Positions 19,052-27,615 of a stretch of 64,000 bases of DNA are shown in pieces. This DNA comes from Phycisphaeraceae bacterium. Its GTDB lineage: Bacteria > Planctomycetota > Phycisphaerae > Phycisphaerales > Zrk34. The notes below the pieces were generated by a model. That model did no database searches. It was not told the origin of the DNA and saw only the letters and a list, made by a program, of their open reading frames with translations. The position numbers and the translations under genes were made by a program. The stretch's first letter is position 1, and every line of letters starts with the position of its first letter. Where the stretch lies: contig JANQHK010000094.1 in NCBI GenBank assembly GCA_028282685.1, positions 1-64,000 of the forward strand, given 5' to 3'.

Positions 19052-19094
19052 ATCGGCCGCTTTCCCACTTTTTGCTCCCTCTCCGGCGGCCGAT
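19052..19094 (-). other. Perfect 9-bp inverted repeat next to copy B
   Basis: ATCGGCCGC at 19052-19060 pairs with GCGGCCGAT at 19086-19094. The loop holds a purine tract (on the minus strand GGAGAGGGAGCAAA, 19071-19084) that can pair along 14 positions, two of them G-U, with the CT tract of copy B. Two mutually exclusive folds are therefore possible, as in an attenuator or riboswitch; this is inference. Confidence 0.45.
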
Positions 19095-19115
19095 GACTTC
19101 AATCTTTGTCTATTA

Positions 19116-19144
19116 ACAATGTCACAACATCACCCTAATGTCAA
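19116..19144 (-). promoter_or_regulatory. Possible promoter upstream of the hairpin element
   Basis: On the minus strand a perfect TTGACA (19139-19144) is followed after 17 bp by CATTGT, a weak -10 match; TTAATA lies 5 bp further. Only the -35 is convincing. It would transcribe the duplicated hairpin region towards the SDR gene. Confidence 0.35.
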
Positions 19145-19204
19145 GGGGTTTCTGTATTATTTTTGTGGGTTTTCGGGTGCGATTTGCCCTTATCACGAGA
19201 AAAA

Positions 19205-19744
19205 TCACATCGGTTTTTTCTCAACCGTCTTGTCGTAAATAGACAAAAGCTTCTGCTTGTCGAATATCATTTCCTGACGCGTCAGGCCCACGACGTCGTA
19301 TTCCGGGGTCAGTTCGATGGCATCGACCGGGCAGGCCTCTTCGCACATTCCGCAATAAATGCAGCGCAGCTCGTCAATATCGAATTTTCGGGGGTATTTT
19401 TCGCGGTCCGGCCAGGGCGATTCCTCGCCTTCGATGTGGATGCAGTTGGCCGGGCAGGCCGTGGAGCACATGAAGCAGGCCACGCATTTGACGCGCCCCT
19501 GCTCATCGCGGTTGAGGCGATGGACGCCACGATAGTTGTTCGGATATTGCCCCCCCTCGCCGACGGGCAGGTGCTCCCGCCGTTCCTCGGGGTATTGCAT
19601 CGTCCGAGCCCGCTCACCCCGTCCGATCGTGCCGAAGATGTGCTTGAACGTCGTTCCCAAGCCGCGAAACACCTCCGGCAGGTAGCTGGCGGTCATGGCG
19701 TTCATCTTCGGCGGGTCAATGATGTAAACGTCCTGGTCACGCAT
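19205..19744 (-). CDS. nuoI: NADH-quinone oxidoreductase subunit I (2x 4Fe-4S)
   Basis: 179 residues from the ATG at 19744; a GTG three codons earlier is possible, but its upstream GAGG is too close. Two ferredoxin clusters are clear: CFMCSTACPANCI and CIYCGMCEEACPVDAI, each with the C-x2-C-x2-C-x3-C-P pattern. The N-terminal region (FRGLGTTFKHIFG) is the NuoI lead-in helix, and YPEERREHLP is a NuoI signature. It carries electrons between the peripheral and membrane arms of complex I. No other nuo gene is present here, so the subunit is separated from the rest of its operon. Confidence 0.88.
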   Translation of the reverse strand: MRDQDVYIIDPPKMNAMTASYLPEVFRGLGTTFKHIFGTIGRGERARTMQYPEERREHLPVGEGGQYPNNYRGVHRLNRDEQGRVKCVACFMCSTACPANCIHIEGEESPWPDREKYPRKFDIDELRCIYCGMCEEACPVDAIELTPEYDVVGLTRQEMIFDKQKLLSIYDKTVEKKPM

Positions 19745-19832
19745 GGGGGGCACATCCTCTATAGAGCGAAGTTAACGAATTGTTCCGCCTGTATCCCCCC
19801 GCGTCAAGCGACGCTCCGCATTACAAAGAACG

Positions 19833-19857
19833 AAAAAATCCCGGCTTTCACCGGGAT
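19833..19857 (-). terminator. Terminator after the pseudopilin gene
   Basis: On the minus strand ATCCCGG/CCGGGAT (stem 7 bp, loop TGAAAG) is followed by six T (19833-19838). It sits about 80 bp past the pseudopilin stop, upstream of nuoI. Confidence 0.7.
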
Positions 19858-19935
19858 GGGATTCCTGGGTATCAGGATGTCGTACAGCCAGTCAGGCGGC
19901 GGATCTGCCGGGGGCTTCAAATCACGAAACGGAAC

Positions 19936-20373
19936 TTACGGGACTGTGTAGGTAAGCGTCGTTTCGTCGAAGCCGACGGCATAGAACTTCTGGGCCGTAC
20001 TCGGATCGTACTCCCAGCCGTCCGTTGCGGTTCCGGAGCCGACCTCAGCGATCGTGCTCGATTCGGTAAAAGGATTATCCGGAGGATTTATCAGGTAGGG
20101 GCCGAACTCGCCGTCCGCCTGCAGGTTCCCGGCGCGGTCTGTTTTGGAAGTCAGATTATCCCACAGCTGATCGATGGTGGGATAGGTCTGGTGATCGGAA
20201 CGGTATCGCTCCAAGGCGGTGCGCACTCCACGTAGCGTGCTGGCGGTACTGGCTCCGCGCGCGTCGTCGGTGGCTGTCGTAAATTTCGGGATCACGATGA
20301 CCGCGAGTATCGCAAGAATCATCAAAACAATCATCATTTCAACGAGCGTGAATCCGACACGTTTGTTATGCAT
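19936..20373 (-). CDS. Type II secretion-like pseudopilin (GspG/PulG family)
   Basis: 145 residues. The N-terminus has the class III signal: short basic leader MHNKRVG, cleavage before FTLVEMM, Glu5 of the mature form and a hydrophobic helix (VLMILAILAVIVIP). Downstream lies a small globular head with TYPTIDQLW and a C-terminal region ending in a Trp/Tyr-rich strand (GWEYDPSTAQKFY). It would be processed by a prepilin peptidase and added to a pilus-like fibre. No secretion-system ATPase or secretin gene is near, so it is an orphan, a common arrangement in planctomycetes. GGTGGAGGG precedes the start. Confidence 0.88.
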   Translation of the reverse strand: MHNKRVGFTLVEMMIVLMILAILAVIVIPKFTTATDDARGASTASTLRGVRTALERYRSDHQTYPTIDQLWDNLTSKTDRAGNLQADGEFGPYLINPPDNPFTESSTIAEVGSGTATDGWEYDPSTAQKFYAVGFDETTLTYTVP

Positions 20374-20484
20374 GATTTGCCCTCCACCTTACCAACGAAG
20401 TTGTATCGTTCTGAAATGCTGCGACATTGCAATGGTCCAGCCATGCGGACATTCACTATTACCTATTCGGGTAAATTGCGGACG

Positions 20485-20505
20485 CGGTTTAATACCGATA
20501 AACCG
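20485..20505. other. Perfect inverted repeat upstream of the pseudopilin gene
   Basis: CGGTTTA (20485-20491) and TAAACCG (20499-20505) are separated by seven bases. No T-run follows on either strand, so it looks more like an operator or a weak transcript end than a strong terminator. It lies in the 155-bp gap between mqnD and the pseudopilin gene. Confidence 0.35.
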
Positions 20506-20528
20506 GGCTGACGGAGAGTTGACTGGAA

Positions 20529-21392
20529 TTAACCCGGCTCAATGAAATCGATGACGTCGATCGGTGGAACCATCTCGAGATTGGCCGCTTCGGTGAGCAG
20601 GGTGCGAACGGCCTGTCGGCCGCGGTCGCCGTAGTCCAGCGTGTAATCGTTGACGTACATGCCGACGAAGCGGTCGGCCATATCGGCGCCCATATCGCGG
20701 GCGTAGTTCAGGGCGTACCGGATCGCTTGTTCACGGTGGTCCACCGCGTAGCGGATCGAGTTATAGAGGATGCGACAGATTGCCGGGGCCTGGTCGGCCA
20801 GATCACGCCGGATGGCGTTGCCGCCGAGGGGCAGAGGCAGGCCCGTTTTCGCCCCCCACCACTGGCCCAGGTCGATCACGCGTTCCAGCCCCGCCTTGCC
20901 GTAGGTCAACTGCCCTTCGTGAATGATCAACCCGGCATCGAAATCGCCCGCCGCCACACGCTCGATGATTTGATCAAACGCCACCACCTCGTACCGAAAC
21001 GCCCCCTTGCCCAACCACAGGGACAAAGCCAGAAACGCCGTCGTCCGTTCGCCCGGTACGGCGATCGTTACGTGCCTCAAGTCTTCGTCGGTCAGCGGGC
21101 GCGGCGCCACGATCATCGGCCCGTAGCCATCGCCCATGGAACTGCCGCAGGAAGTTAGCGCGTATCGATCGGCCACGTGCGCATACTGATGAATCGACAG
21201 CGCGGTGATCTCCAATTCGCCCTTCTCGCAGCGGCGATTCAGCGTTTCGATGTCCTGAAGGACGTGCTCAAACCGGTAAGGTCCCGTGTCGATCTTCGCG
21301 CCGGCGCCATCGGGATCGGCCAGCGGATACCACATGAACGCATCATCCGGATCGGGCGAATGGCCGATGCGCAGTGTGGTGGGCATGCTCAT
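20529..21392 (-). CDS. mqnD: 1,4-dihydroxy-6-naphthoate synthase MqnD
   Basis: 287 residues, usual length. This periplasmic-binding-protein-fold enzyme converts cyclic dehypoxanthinyl futalosine to 1,4-dihydroxy-6-naphthoate in the futalosine route to menaquinone. Matching features are the N-terminal GHSPDPDDAFMWY, ITALSIHQYAHVADRYAL, SCGSSMGDGYGPMIV, and LIIHEGQLTYGKAGL. MqnA is a homologue with similar fold; the SPxPDDAFM start and the IHEGQLTY block favour MqnD. No other mqn gene is in the window. The lipoprotein gene at 21404 lies 11 bp upstream on the same strand. Confidence 0.85.
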   Translation of the reverse strand: MSMPTTLRIGHSPDPDDAFMWYPLADPDGAGAKIDTGPYRFEHVLQDIETLNRRCEKGELEITALSIHQYAHVADRYALTSCGSSMGDGYGPMIVAPRPLTDEDLRHVTIAVPGERTTAFLALSLWLGKGAFRYEVVAFDQIIERVAAGDFDAGLIIHEGQLTYGKAGLERVIDLGQWWGAKTGLPLPLGGNAIRRDLADQAPAICRILYNSIRYAVDHREQAIRYALNYARDMGADMADRFVGMYVNDYTLDYGDRGRQAVRTLLTEAANLEMVPPIDVIDFIEPG

Positions 21393-21403
21393 GGGAAGAA
21401 CAA

Positions 21404-22072
21404 TCAGGCGGGTTCGGGGGTATCGGCCGGTTCGGTGTCCGGCTGTGGGGGAGGTTCGGTCGTGCGCGTGGCGCGGCGGAGAATTTCAGCCACCAACCGC
21501 TTTTCCATCAGTTCGTCGCGGCCCACATCCCGCCAGAATGACTGGCGCGGTCCGGTTTCGGTCAACAGGCGCGGGGCGGTCCGGCCGCGTGTAAAAGTCA
21601 ATCGCGTGATCGCAGCGCTGGACGGCTGACGCTGCGGTGTCTGGCGACGTTGCATCCGCACCACCACGCGCAGCCAGTACTGATCGGACGGCTGGGTATC
21701 GGCGAGCGTCACCTGGCTATCCGCACCCGCTTCGATTTCAGCAACGCTCCGCGGCTCGATATGAACCTGCACGATCCGGCGCTGATAGTTCAGGGTCGAT
21801 CGCACCAGTTGACCCGGCTGGGAATGATCGCGCTCCCACGGCTCCAGCACACTCGAAGCAATGCGCGGCCGGGTGGTGATGAGCCCGAAACGCCGATCCT
21901 GCTGATCGATGAGGAATTTCTGGTCGCGCAGGATTTGGATCGAGGCATCGTAGAGACGATCGTACTCCGCCGGGGCGACGGGGATGGGGTTGTCGACCTG
22001 CTTGATTTTCGCGGTGCATCCCACCACGGCAAAACAGGCCAAGACCCATAACATCAGCGGACGCGGTTTCAT
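21404..22072 (-). CDS. Hypothetical lipoprotein
   Basis: 222 residues from the ATG at 22072, chosen because it gives a lipoprotein signal (MLWVLACFAVVGC, lipidated Cys). An upstream start would add 30 residues that spoil the signal. The mature part has a mixed alpha/beta domain (AEYDRLYDASIQILRDQKF, FGLITTRPRI) similar in style to small outer-membrane-associated lipoproteins, and a Pro/Thr-rich tail. Only 11 bp separate it from mqnD, so the two are probably cotranscribed, although no functional link is obvious. Function unknown. Confidence 0.72.
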   Translation of the reverse strand: MKPRPLMLWVLACFAVVGCTAKIKQVDNPIPVAPAEYDRLYDASIQILRDQKFLIDQQDRRFGLITTRPRIASSVLEPWERDHSQPGQLVRSTLNYQRRIVQVHIEPRSVAEIEAGADSQVTLADTQPSDQYWLRVVVRMQRRQTPQRQPSSAAITRLTFTRGRTAPRLLTETGPRQSFWRDVGRDELMEKRLVAEILRRATRTTEPPPQPDTEPADTPEPA

Positions 22073-22188
22073 GCCGCTTAGTGTATCGCCCGTCGGGCCG
22101 ATCAGCCAGCCGGTTTTTCCCACACACCGGTAAAAAGCCCCCCGTAGTCGGCCGATGCTCATGGATGAGGAAGAAACACGACGGACGC

Positions 22189-23877
22189 ATGCCGATGCCC
22201 AATGAACCGGCCCCCAAGCCGACCGAATCCCCCACCGCGTGCGCTGACGGTTCGCCGCCGGTTGCCATGCCGCTGACGCTGCAGACCAAGGCGATCCTGG
22301 GCATCGGGGCGTTGGTGGTGGTTTCCACCGGCCTGTGCGCTTATCTGACTGCCACCGTGGCCGAGCAGGCGATGCAACGGACCATGCGCATGGACGCCGA
22401 GGTGCTCATGCAGACCAGCGGTCGCGTCCTGTCGCATTACCTGACGCGCCGGGACCATGCCACCGCCGGCCACCTCGACGATCTGCTCGAAGACGAGCGG
22501 GTCGCTTTCATTGTGCTGACCGATGCCCAGGGCCGAACCCTTCAGCGTCGCATCGCCGATCCATGCGTCTGGCAGACCTTTCAACAAAACAAACCGGAGG
22601 CGGTCAGCCGCTCGGCCATCGGACAGAGTGTGGAACTGGTCGACGGGGAAACACACGCGCTGGTGCGCGGCAGGGCGCTGTTCGTCCCGGCCGAGGAAAG
22701 CGCGGGCTCGATCTCCGCGCGCCACGGTGAGCCCAACCCTCAACTGCTGGGCTACCTGTGGATCGGCTTCCGCGACCGCGGCACGCCGGCCATGCGCGAG
22801 CTGCTCTGGGCGGGGGTGCTTGGCGTCGTTTGCCTGGTCACCCTGGTGGCTCTGCCCGTGGTGATCTTGCTCGTCCGTCGGCTCACGCGACCCCTGCGCT
22901 CGGTCATCGTGGCCATCCACCGTTTCAGCAGCGGCCAGATGCCCGATCCCCTGCCCGTTTCACAGGACGATGAAATCGGCCTGCTCATTCGCTCTTTCAA
23001 CACCATGGCCAACAACCTCAGCCGCGCCCGCGACCAGCTCGAGCGCACCAACCTCTACCTCGAGGAGATGGTCCGGCAGCGCACCGACGAGCTGGAAGAA
23101 GCCAACCGCAAGCTTCAGCAGGAAATGCGCGACAAGGACGATTTCGTCCGCACCATCAGTCACGATCTCAATGCCCCGGTGCGCAACATCGCAGGCCTGA
23201 CCAAAATGCTGCTTCTCAAACACGAGGCGGAGTTGACCGAAGACGTGCTCGAAAAACTCGAACGCATCGCCGCCAACGCCCGCGTGGAAAGCGAATTGCT
23301 CGGCGACCTGCTCGAGCTGAACCGCATCAAGAGTCAACCCGGCAAAACCCAGGCGGTCGATCTGAACGAACTGCTGGCCAGCATCGCCGATTCCCTGTCG
23401 TTCGACATCGAAGCCAGGAAGATCGAACTGAGCATCCAGCCGCGCCTGCCGGTGATCCATGCCGACCGCAACCGCATCCGCCAGGTCTTCCAGAACCTGA
23501 TCGACAACGCCATCAAATACATGCCGGCTGACGCGTCGAACCGCCGCATCGAAGTCGGCCAGTGCGGTGAAGAATACCAGTTCGCTTTCTATGTCTCCGA
23601 CACCGGCCGAGGCATCGACGAAAAAGACCGCCACCGCATCTTCCAGATCTTCCAACGCGCCCGGTACTCCGGCCATGACGACACGCCCGGCCGCGGCGTC
23701 GGACTGGCCTCGGTCAAAACCATCGTCGAATCCTACGGCGGACAGGTCCGGGTGTGTTCCCGCCCCGGCCACGGCACCTGCTTTCGGTTCACGCTCGATA
23801 TGGGCCTCTTCTCCCACTGCCCGTTGAATGCCGCCGAGGAGGAAGTCTGCCAAACCGGTGGTGCGACCGGGGAATAA
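22189..23877 (+). CDS. Membrane sensor histidine kinase
   Basis: About 562 residues from the ATG at 22189; the open frame begins earlier and ATGs at 22165 and 22267 are alternatives, none with a strong ribosome site. Order of parts: membrane helix at about 32-57, periplasmic sensor of about 150 residues, second helix at about 205-230, HAMP linker, a coiled coil, then HisKA with ISHDLNAP (phospho-His about residue 325), and HATPase with N box (FQNLIDNAIKY), G1 box SDTGRGIDE and G2 region GRGVGLASV. It autophosphorylates and should pass phosphate to a receiver, perhaps that of the GGDEF protein 194 bp downstream. Confidence 0.88.
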   Translation: MPMPNEPAPKPTESPTACADGSPPVAMPLTLQTKAILGIGALVVVSTGLCAYLTATVAEQAMQRTMRMDAEVLMQTSGRVLSHYLTRRDHATAGHLDDLLEDERVAFIVLTDAQGRTLQRRIADPCVWQTFQQNKPEAVSRSAIGQSVELVDGETHALVRGRALFVPAEESAGSISARHGEPNPQLLGYLWIGFRDRGTPAMRELLWAGVLGVVCLVTLVALPVVILLVRRLTRPLRSVIVAIHRFSSGQMPDPLPVSQDDEIGLLIRSFNTMANNLSRARDQLERTNLYLEEMVRQRTDELEEANRKLQQEMRDKDDFVRTISHDLNAPVRNIAGLTKMLLLKHEAELTEDVLEKLERIAANARVESELLGDLLELNRIKSQPGKTQAVDLNELLASIADSLSFDIEARKIELSIQPRLPVIHADRNRIRQVFQNLIDNAIKYMPADASNRRIEVGQCGEEYQFAFYVSDTGRGIDEKDRHRIFQIFQRARYSGHDDTPGRGVGLASVKTIVESYGGQVRVCSRPGHGTCFRFTLDMGLFSHCPLNAAEEEVCQTGGATGE

Positions 23878-24071
23878 CCGAATCGTGCCAAAGGCAGGTT
23901 CCGGTATCCCGTTGAAGGGACAGCAGGGCATACATTCGGGGCTCTGAGATCACCCAATCGTCACATCGCCAAAATTTCCAGATCAATTCCGCTTTTTCGT
24001 CGTTAACCGAGTCGCCGCGCCGGACGATATCAACTAAGACGAACGGCTGACTCCTGCGCGGACGGAGCGGA

Positions 24072-25094
24072 ATGAGTCTGAGAAACACCCCCTCCATTCT
24101 GGTGGTCGAGGACGACCCGGATACCGCAGTTCTGCTGTGCGAATCCCTGGCCGATCACTTCGGGCGCGATTGCACCAAACACATCGAAACGATGCAACAG
24201 GCGCAGCGGATCGATCTGGATCACTACGACCTGGCCTTGTGCGATCTGAACCTGCGGGACGGGTCGGGCCTGGATCTGCTGCCGCAATGGCTTCAACAGC
24301 GCGAGGACCTGCCGGTGGTCATGGTCACCAGCGAAGCGGGCATGGACACGGCCATGAAGGCCATCCGTCTTGGCGCCTACGACTACGTGGTGAAGATCGG
24401 CGACTACCTGTTCACCATTCCGCTGATCGTCGAAAAGAACATGGAGGTCTGGCGGACCAAGCAGGAAAACCTTCGCCTGCAGGAGGAACTGAAGCACACG
24501 CTCGAGCAGGTGCGCATCAAGAACCAGCAACTCGAGGAGGCCGTGCGCAAACTCGAAGACCTGGCCTCGACCGACCCGCTGACCGGTCTGGCCAACCGCC
24601 GCACCATTCAAAATGCGCTGGAGCAGAGTTTCGCCGAGTCGTTGCGGTACGGCGCGGACCTGACGGCCCTGATGATCGACCTCGATGGTTTTAAGCAGCT
24701 CAACGACTCGCTGGGTCACCAGATGGGCGACAAGCTGCTTCAGACGGCGGCGCGGGTGTTGCAGGCCAACTGCCGCCGATCCGATATCGCCGGGCGCTAT
24801 GGGGGAGACGAGTTCGTGGTGCTGATGCCGCACACCGGTCCGCAGACCTGCCAGCAGGTGGCGCGGCGTATTCAGCATGAATTCGCCACCACCACGCGCG
24901 CGATGGAGCTGGGTGGGAAAATGTGCACGATGTCGATGGGTTTGTCGAGCGTGTCGGTGGCGCGTCCGGCCAACGCCGACCAGCTCATCGCCCAGGCCGA
25001 CGCCGCGCTCTACAGCGCCAAGAAGACGGGCAAGGCGCGGATCGTCACCCACCAGTTGGACACCGCAGCCGAAGCGCCCAATCCGATGATCTGA
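24072..25094 (+). CDS. Response regulator with GGDEF diguanylate cyclase domain
   Basis: 340 residues. Receiver domain (ILVVEDDPD, phospho-Asp about residue 58 in ALCDLNL, late Thr in VMVTSE and Lys in YVVKIGD), then a coiled-coil linker of about 40 residues, then a GGDEF domain starting DPLTGLANRR. The active-site loop YGGDEF is intact, so cyclic di-GMP synthesis is expected; RRSD five residues before it matches the RxxD inhibitory site, so product feedback is likely. Two-domain proteins of this kind are PleD/WspR-like. The histidine kinase gene lies upstream on the same strand, 194 bp away. Confidence 0.92.
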   Translation: MSLRNTPSILVVEDDPDTAVLLCESLADHFGRDCTKHIETMQQAQRIDLDHYDLALCDLNLRDGSGLDLLPQWLQQREDLPVVMVTSEAGMDTAMKAIRLGAYDYVVKIGDYLFTIPLIVEKNMEVWRTKQENLRLQEELKHTLEQVRIKNQQLEEAVRKLEDLASTDPLTGLANRRTIQNALEQSFAESLRYGADLTALMIDLDGFKQLNDSLGHQMGDKLLQTAARVLQANCRRSDIAGRYGGDEFVVLMPHTGPQTCQQVARRIQHEFATTTRAMELGGKMCTMSMGLSSVSVARPANADQLIAQADAALYSAKKTGKARIVTHQLDTAAEAPNPMI

Positions 25095-25103
25095 GCGAAG
25101 GCA

Positions 25104-25144
25104 CAAAAAAACCTGCCGAGGCCGATGGTTCGGCCCGGGCAGGT
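25104..25144 (-). terminator. Rho-independent terminator after the 25-residue peptide gene
   Basis: On the minus strand a stem of ACCTGCC/GGCAGGT with an inner GGCC/GGCC pair ends in seven T (25104-25110). It lies about 120 bp past the stop of the tiny minus-strand gene at 25262; on the plus strand it directly follows the GGDEF gene. Confidence 0.75.
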
Positions 25145-25261
25145 CACTCCCTCGGAAGCCCTTTACGCACACTCAAGTCTCTTACAATCACTCCGGGCGA
25201 TTGATTTTCTTATTCATCAGGCACACCGCCGTCCGATCTGGTATCCTTACCGGGTTGCCTC

Positions 25262-25339
25262 TCAGCACAGGGCAGCGAAGACCAACAGCGTCAGGAGGAG
25301 GATGCGTTTAATCGGATTGCGTTTGGTTACCTGAGTCAT
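25262..25339 (-). CDS. Tiny membrane peptide, 25 residues
   Basis: ATG at 25339, 25 residues, stop TGA at 25262-25264. AAAGGA lies eight bases before the ATG, and a strong terminator follows. The sequence is a basic N-terminus (MTQVTKRNPIKR) and then a single hydrophobic helix (ILLLTLLVFAALC) ending in Cys. It could be a small membrane peptide or a leader; the FAALC end is not a standard lipobox. The reading is supported by initiation and termination signals only. Confidence 0.5.
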   Translation of the reverse strand: MTQVTKRNPIKRILLLTLLVFAALC

Positions 25340-25418
25340 GGCTGTGTTCCTTTCACCCGTAATGAGATTCAAGGGTGATGCCAGGGAGTCCCGCCCCCAC
25401 ATGAGTTTGTCTATTCTC

Positions 25419-27332
25419 ATGTATAACAACAATTTACGACCACAATACGGGCGGTTTCGCACAGGCCTGCTGCGCGGGATGTTGATTCTGTGCATCATGG
25501 TGGCCACCCCGGCGTGGGCCGAGGACAACGACGCCGACCCCGACGCACCGGCCGAGCCGACCGCCCTGCCGCTCGACGAAGCGCTGGTACGTCAGGCCTT
25601 TGCGCTGGCAGAAAACTGGGTGGCGCGAGGCCGGGTTCCCGATCGCACATTGCCGATTCACACGCGCGACCTGGGAGCGGTGCACGTCACGCTGCGACTG
25701 GACGGACTGACACTGGGCCAATCCACCGCCACCGTCCCCGAGCCGCAGCAGCGCAGCGCATCGATCGACCTGATGCAATACACGCAACGGGCGGTGACCG
25801 GAGCACTGAGCCAATGCGTAGACAATGTGAAAAAGCTGAATGCCCAGATGCCGCGCCGGCAATTGCCCGCCGAGTTACCGGATCTGGCGCCGCTTCTGCA
25901 ACTGGACCTGCAATGCGCCCGGCCGCCCGTGGTCTTGCGGTTTGAGTCACCGATGGAGTTGCCAAGCCGTTTCCGCGTCGACGAGCATGGCCTGATGCTC
26001 CGCCACGATCAGCGCAGCGCCTGGTTGTTCCCGGGCAACGCCGTCGCATCCAATCTCAACCTCCAGGCCCAGATCGATCGGCTGCTCGGACGGTTGGAAC
26101 TGCCTGCTTCCGAAATGCAGCGGATCGGGCAAGAGGAGGGGCCGGCGTTGCATCGGTTCCAAACGATCCACCTGGTGCGTGTGCGCGCCAACGAAGAACC
26201 GGTGGCGCTGACGCGCGGGCAAATCCTCCTTTCCTCCGCACCGCTGAATACCCAACAGACCCACGCCTTCACCGCCAGGTGGGCACAGCACCTGATCGAA
26301 CGGCAGCAGCCAAGCGGTTGGTTCGCCGGCACTTACCTTCCTTCGTCGAACAGTCACGAACCCGCCCTGTCCGACCCGGCCTCGTGCGGCCTGGCCTGTT
26401 TTGCGCTGGCGCGCTATGCCAACTCCCTGAAGCACGAAGCACCGCAACGCCAAGCCGCCCAAACCGCCGCCATGAAAGGCGTGACGGCGTTAACGGCTGG
26501 CCTGCTCGGTCAAACCGGCCTGTCCGCGGCCGAGCGTCCCATCCGCCTGCACCTGGCCGAATGTTCCACGGCATTGATTGCCCTGCTGGAGACACCGGGC
26601 ACAGCCAAGCTGAAAAGCCAGCGCGACCGCCTGGCCGGCGCCATCGTCGCCATGCAGAAGCCCAACGGCATTTTTCGCAACGCCAATGCATCCGATGCGC
26701 GCAATGCGACCATTCCCACCGCCTCGTTGGCCGCCTATGCCATGGCGCGGATGTACGAGCAGGTGCGTCAACCGCAATTCCACGATGCCGCGCGGCGCGC
26801 CATCGACGTGTTGTTGCAGGAAACACCGGCAACGAAGATGCCCTCGGCCTACCCGTGGCTGGCGATGGCCGAGTTTGAACTGGCGCGCGTGGGCAAACCC
26901 TCGACCGCACTGATAACGTTTCGTGAAGGTGCGTTGGCGATTCTCAAAAAGCAGGTCGATAGCGAGCGGATCAGCGATACGGGTATCGGCAATGACGCCA
27001 TGGGCGGTTTCATACAACAGGCGGGATTGCTCGGCGAACCGACATGGCTGTCGGCCCGGCCGCTGACGATGATCGCCGCGGCGCTACGCGTGGAGAGTTT
27101 CGTCAGCGAAGAAGAACGCACGCTCTGGCTGGTCGATGCCGGACGCGGCATGCGGTATCTGGCGCAACTGACCATGGACAAACCGACCTGTTACTACGTG
27201 CGCGATCCCGGGCGGGCGATCGGCGGCGTACGTACAGCCATGTGGGATAACCGCCAACCCCTGGCCGCCACCGCCATGGCCCTGCTGGCCGGGACGGAAT
27301 TGGACCTGTCTCTTCAAGCGATGAAAAACTGA
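25419..27332 (+). CDS. Secreted protein with probable alpha/alpha-toroid domain
   Basis: About 637 residues from the ATG at 25419; the start at 25479 is an alternative, and no strong ribosome site marks either. The N-terminus is a signal peptide (hydrophobic core MLILCIMVATPAWA, cut before ED). The second half carries repeats of helical pairs with small-residue helices (CGLACFALARYANS, ASLAAYAMARM, then AWLA-type blocks), as in terpenoid-cyclase/prenyltransferase-like toroids. No DxDD or zinc motif of a real cyclase is visible, so the fold is probably used as a scaffold. It shares this architecture with the C-terminus of the 1152-residue protein near 57 kb. Confidence 0.65.
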   Translation: MYNNNLRPQYGRFRTGLLRGMLILCIMVATPAWAEDNDADPDAPAEPTALPLDEALVRQAFALAENWVARGRVPDRTLPIHTRDLGAVHVTLRLDGLTLGQSTATVPEPQQRSASIDLMQYTQRAVTGALSQCVDNVKKLNAQMPRRQLPAELPDLAPLLQLDLQCARPPVVLRFESPMELPSRFRVDEHGLMLRHDQRSAWLFPGNAVASNLNLQAQIDRLLGRLELPASEMQRIGQEEGPALHRFQTIHLVRVRANEEPVALTRGQILLSSAPLNTQQTHAFTARWAQHLIERQQPSGWFAGTYLPSSNSHEPALSDPASCGLACFALARYANSLKHEAPQRQAAQTAAMKGVTALTAGLLGQTGLSAAERPIRLHLAECSTALIALLETPGTAKLKSQRDRLAGAIVAMQKPNGIFRNANASDARNATIPTASLAAYAMARMYEQVRQPQFHDAARRAIDVLLQETPATKMPSAYPWLAMAEFELARVGKPSTALITFREGALAILKKQVDSERISDTGIGNDAMGGFIQQAGLLGEPTWLSARPLTMIAAALRVESFVSEEERTLWLVDAGRGMRYLAQLTMDKPTCYYVRDPGRAIGGVRTAMWDNRQPLAATAMALLAGTELDLSLQAMKN

Positions 27333-27384
27333 AATCTCAGTGGGATGCCTCGGGAGGCATGCGGGCGTCGTACACGTCTTGTAT

Positions 27385-27615
27385 TTACAGGAACGTGGCG
27401 CGGATTGACCAGAAGATGACCAGTCCGGCCGCAGCAACGAGCACCAGATCAAGCAGTGCACGGGCGAACATCGCGCCTATTTCACTCCACCGCTCGCGCC
27501 GATCATCGACAGCCGGAGATTGTGTGTGCGTGATGCGACCTGTTGTGCGGGCCGTCGGCGTCGGCATGCTCAGTTTCTCAAGCCCATCGTTCTTGTGGGG
27601 GATGGTGATCTGCAT
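27385..27615 (-). CDS. Small tail-anchored membrane protein
   Basis: 76 residues, ATG at 27615 preceded by AAAGGAG at a spacing of about six bases, a near-ideal ribosome site. The first 50 residues are polar and probably disordered (rich in Thr, Arg); the last 25 form one membrane helix (LLDLVLVAAAGLVIFWSI). I do not recognise a family. The AT-rich 345 bp upstream presumably hold its promoter. Confidence 0.6.
   Translation of the reverse strand: MQITIPHKNDGLEKLSMPTPTARTTGRITHTQSPAVDDRRERWSEIGAMFARALLDLVLVAAAGLVIFWSIRATFL

Noticed and set aside
18832-19068. Leader peptide or 78-codon GTG gene within the duplicated hairpin region
   Set aside because: The frame has a purine-rich upstream stretch, but the peptide lacks a run of one regulatory amino acid and overlaps the hairpin; structure explains the duplication better.
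27345-27366. Terminator after the secreted protein at 25419
   Set aside because: ATGCC/GGCAT forms a small hairpin but no T-run follows on the plus strand.
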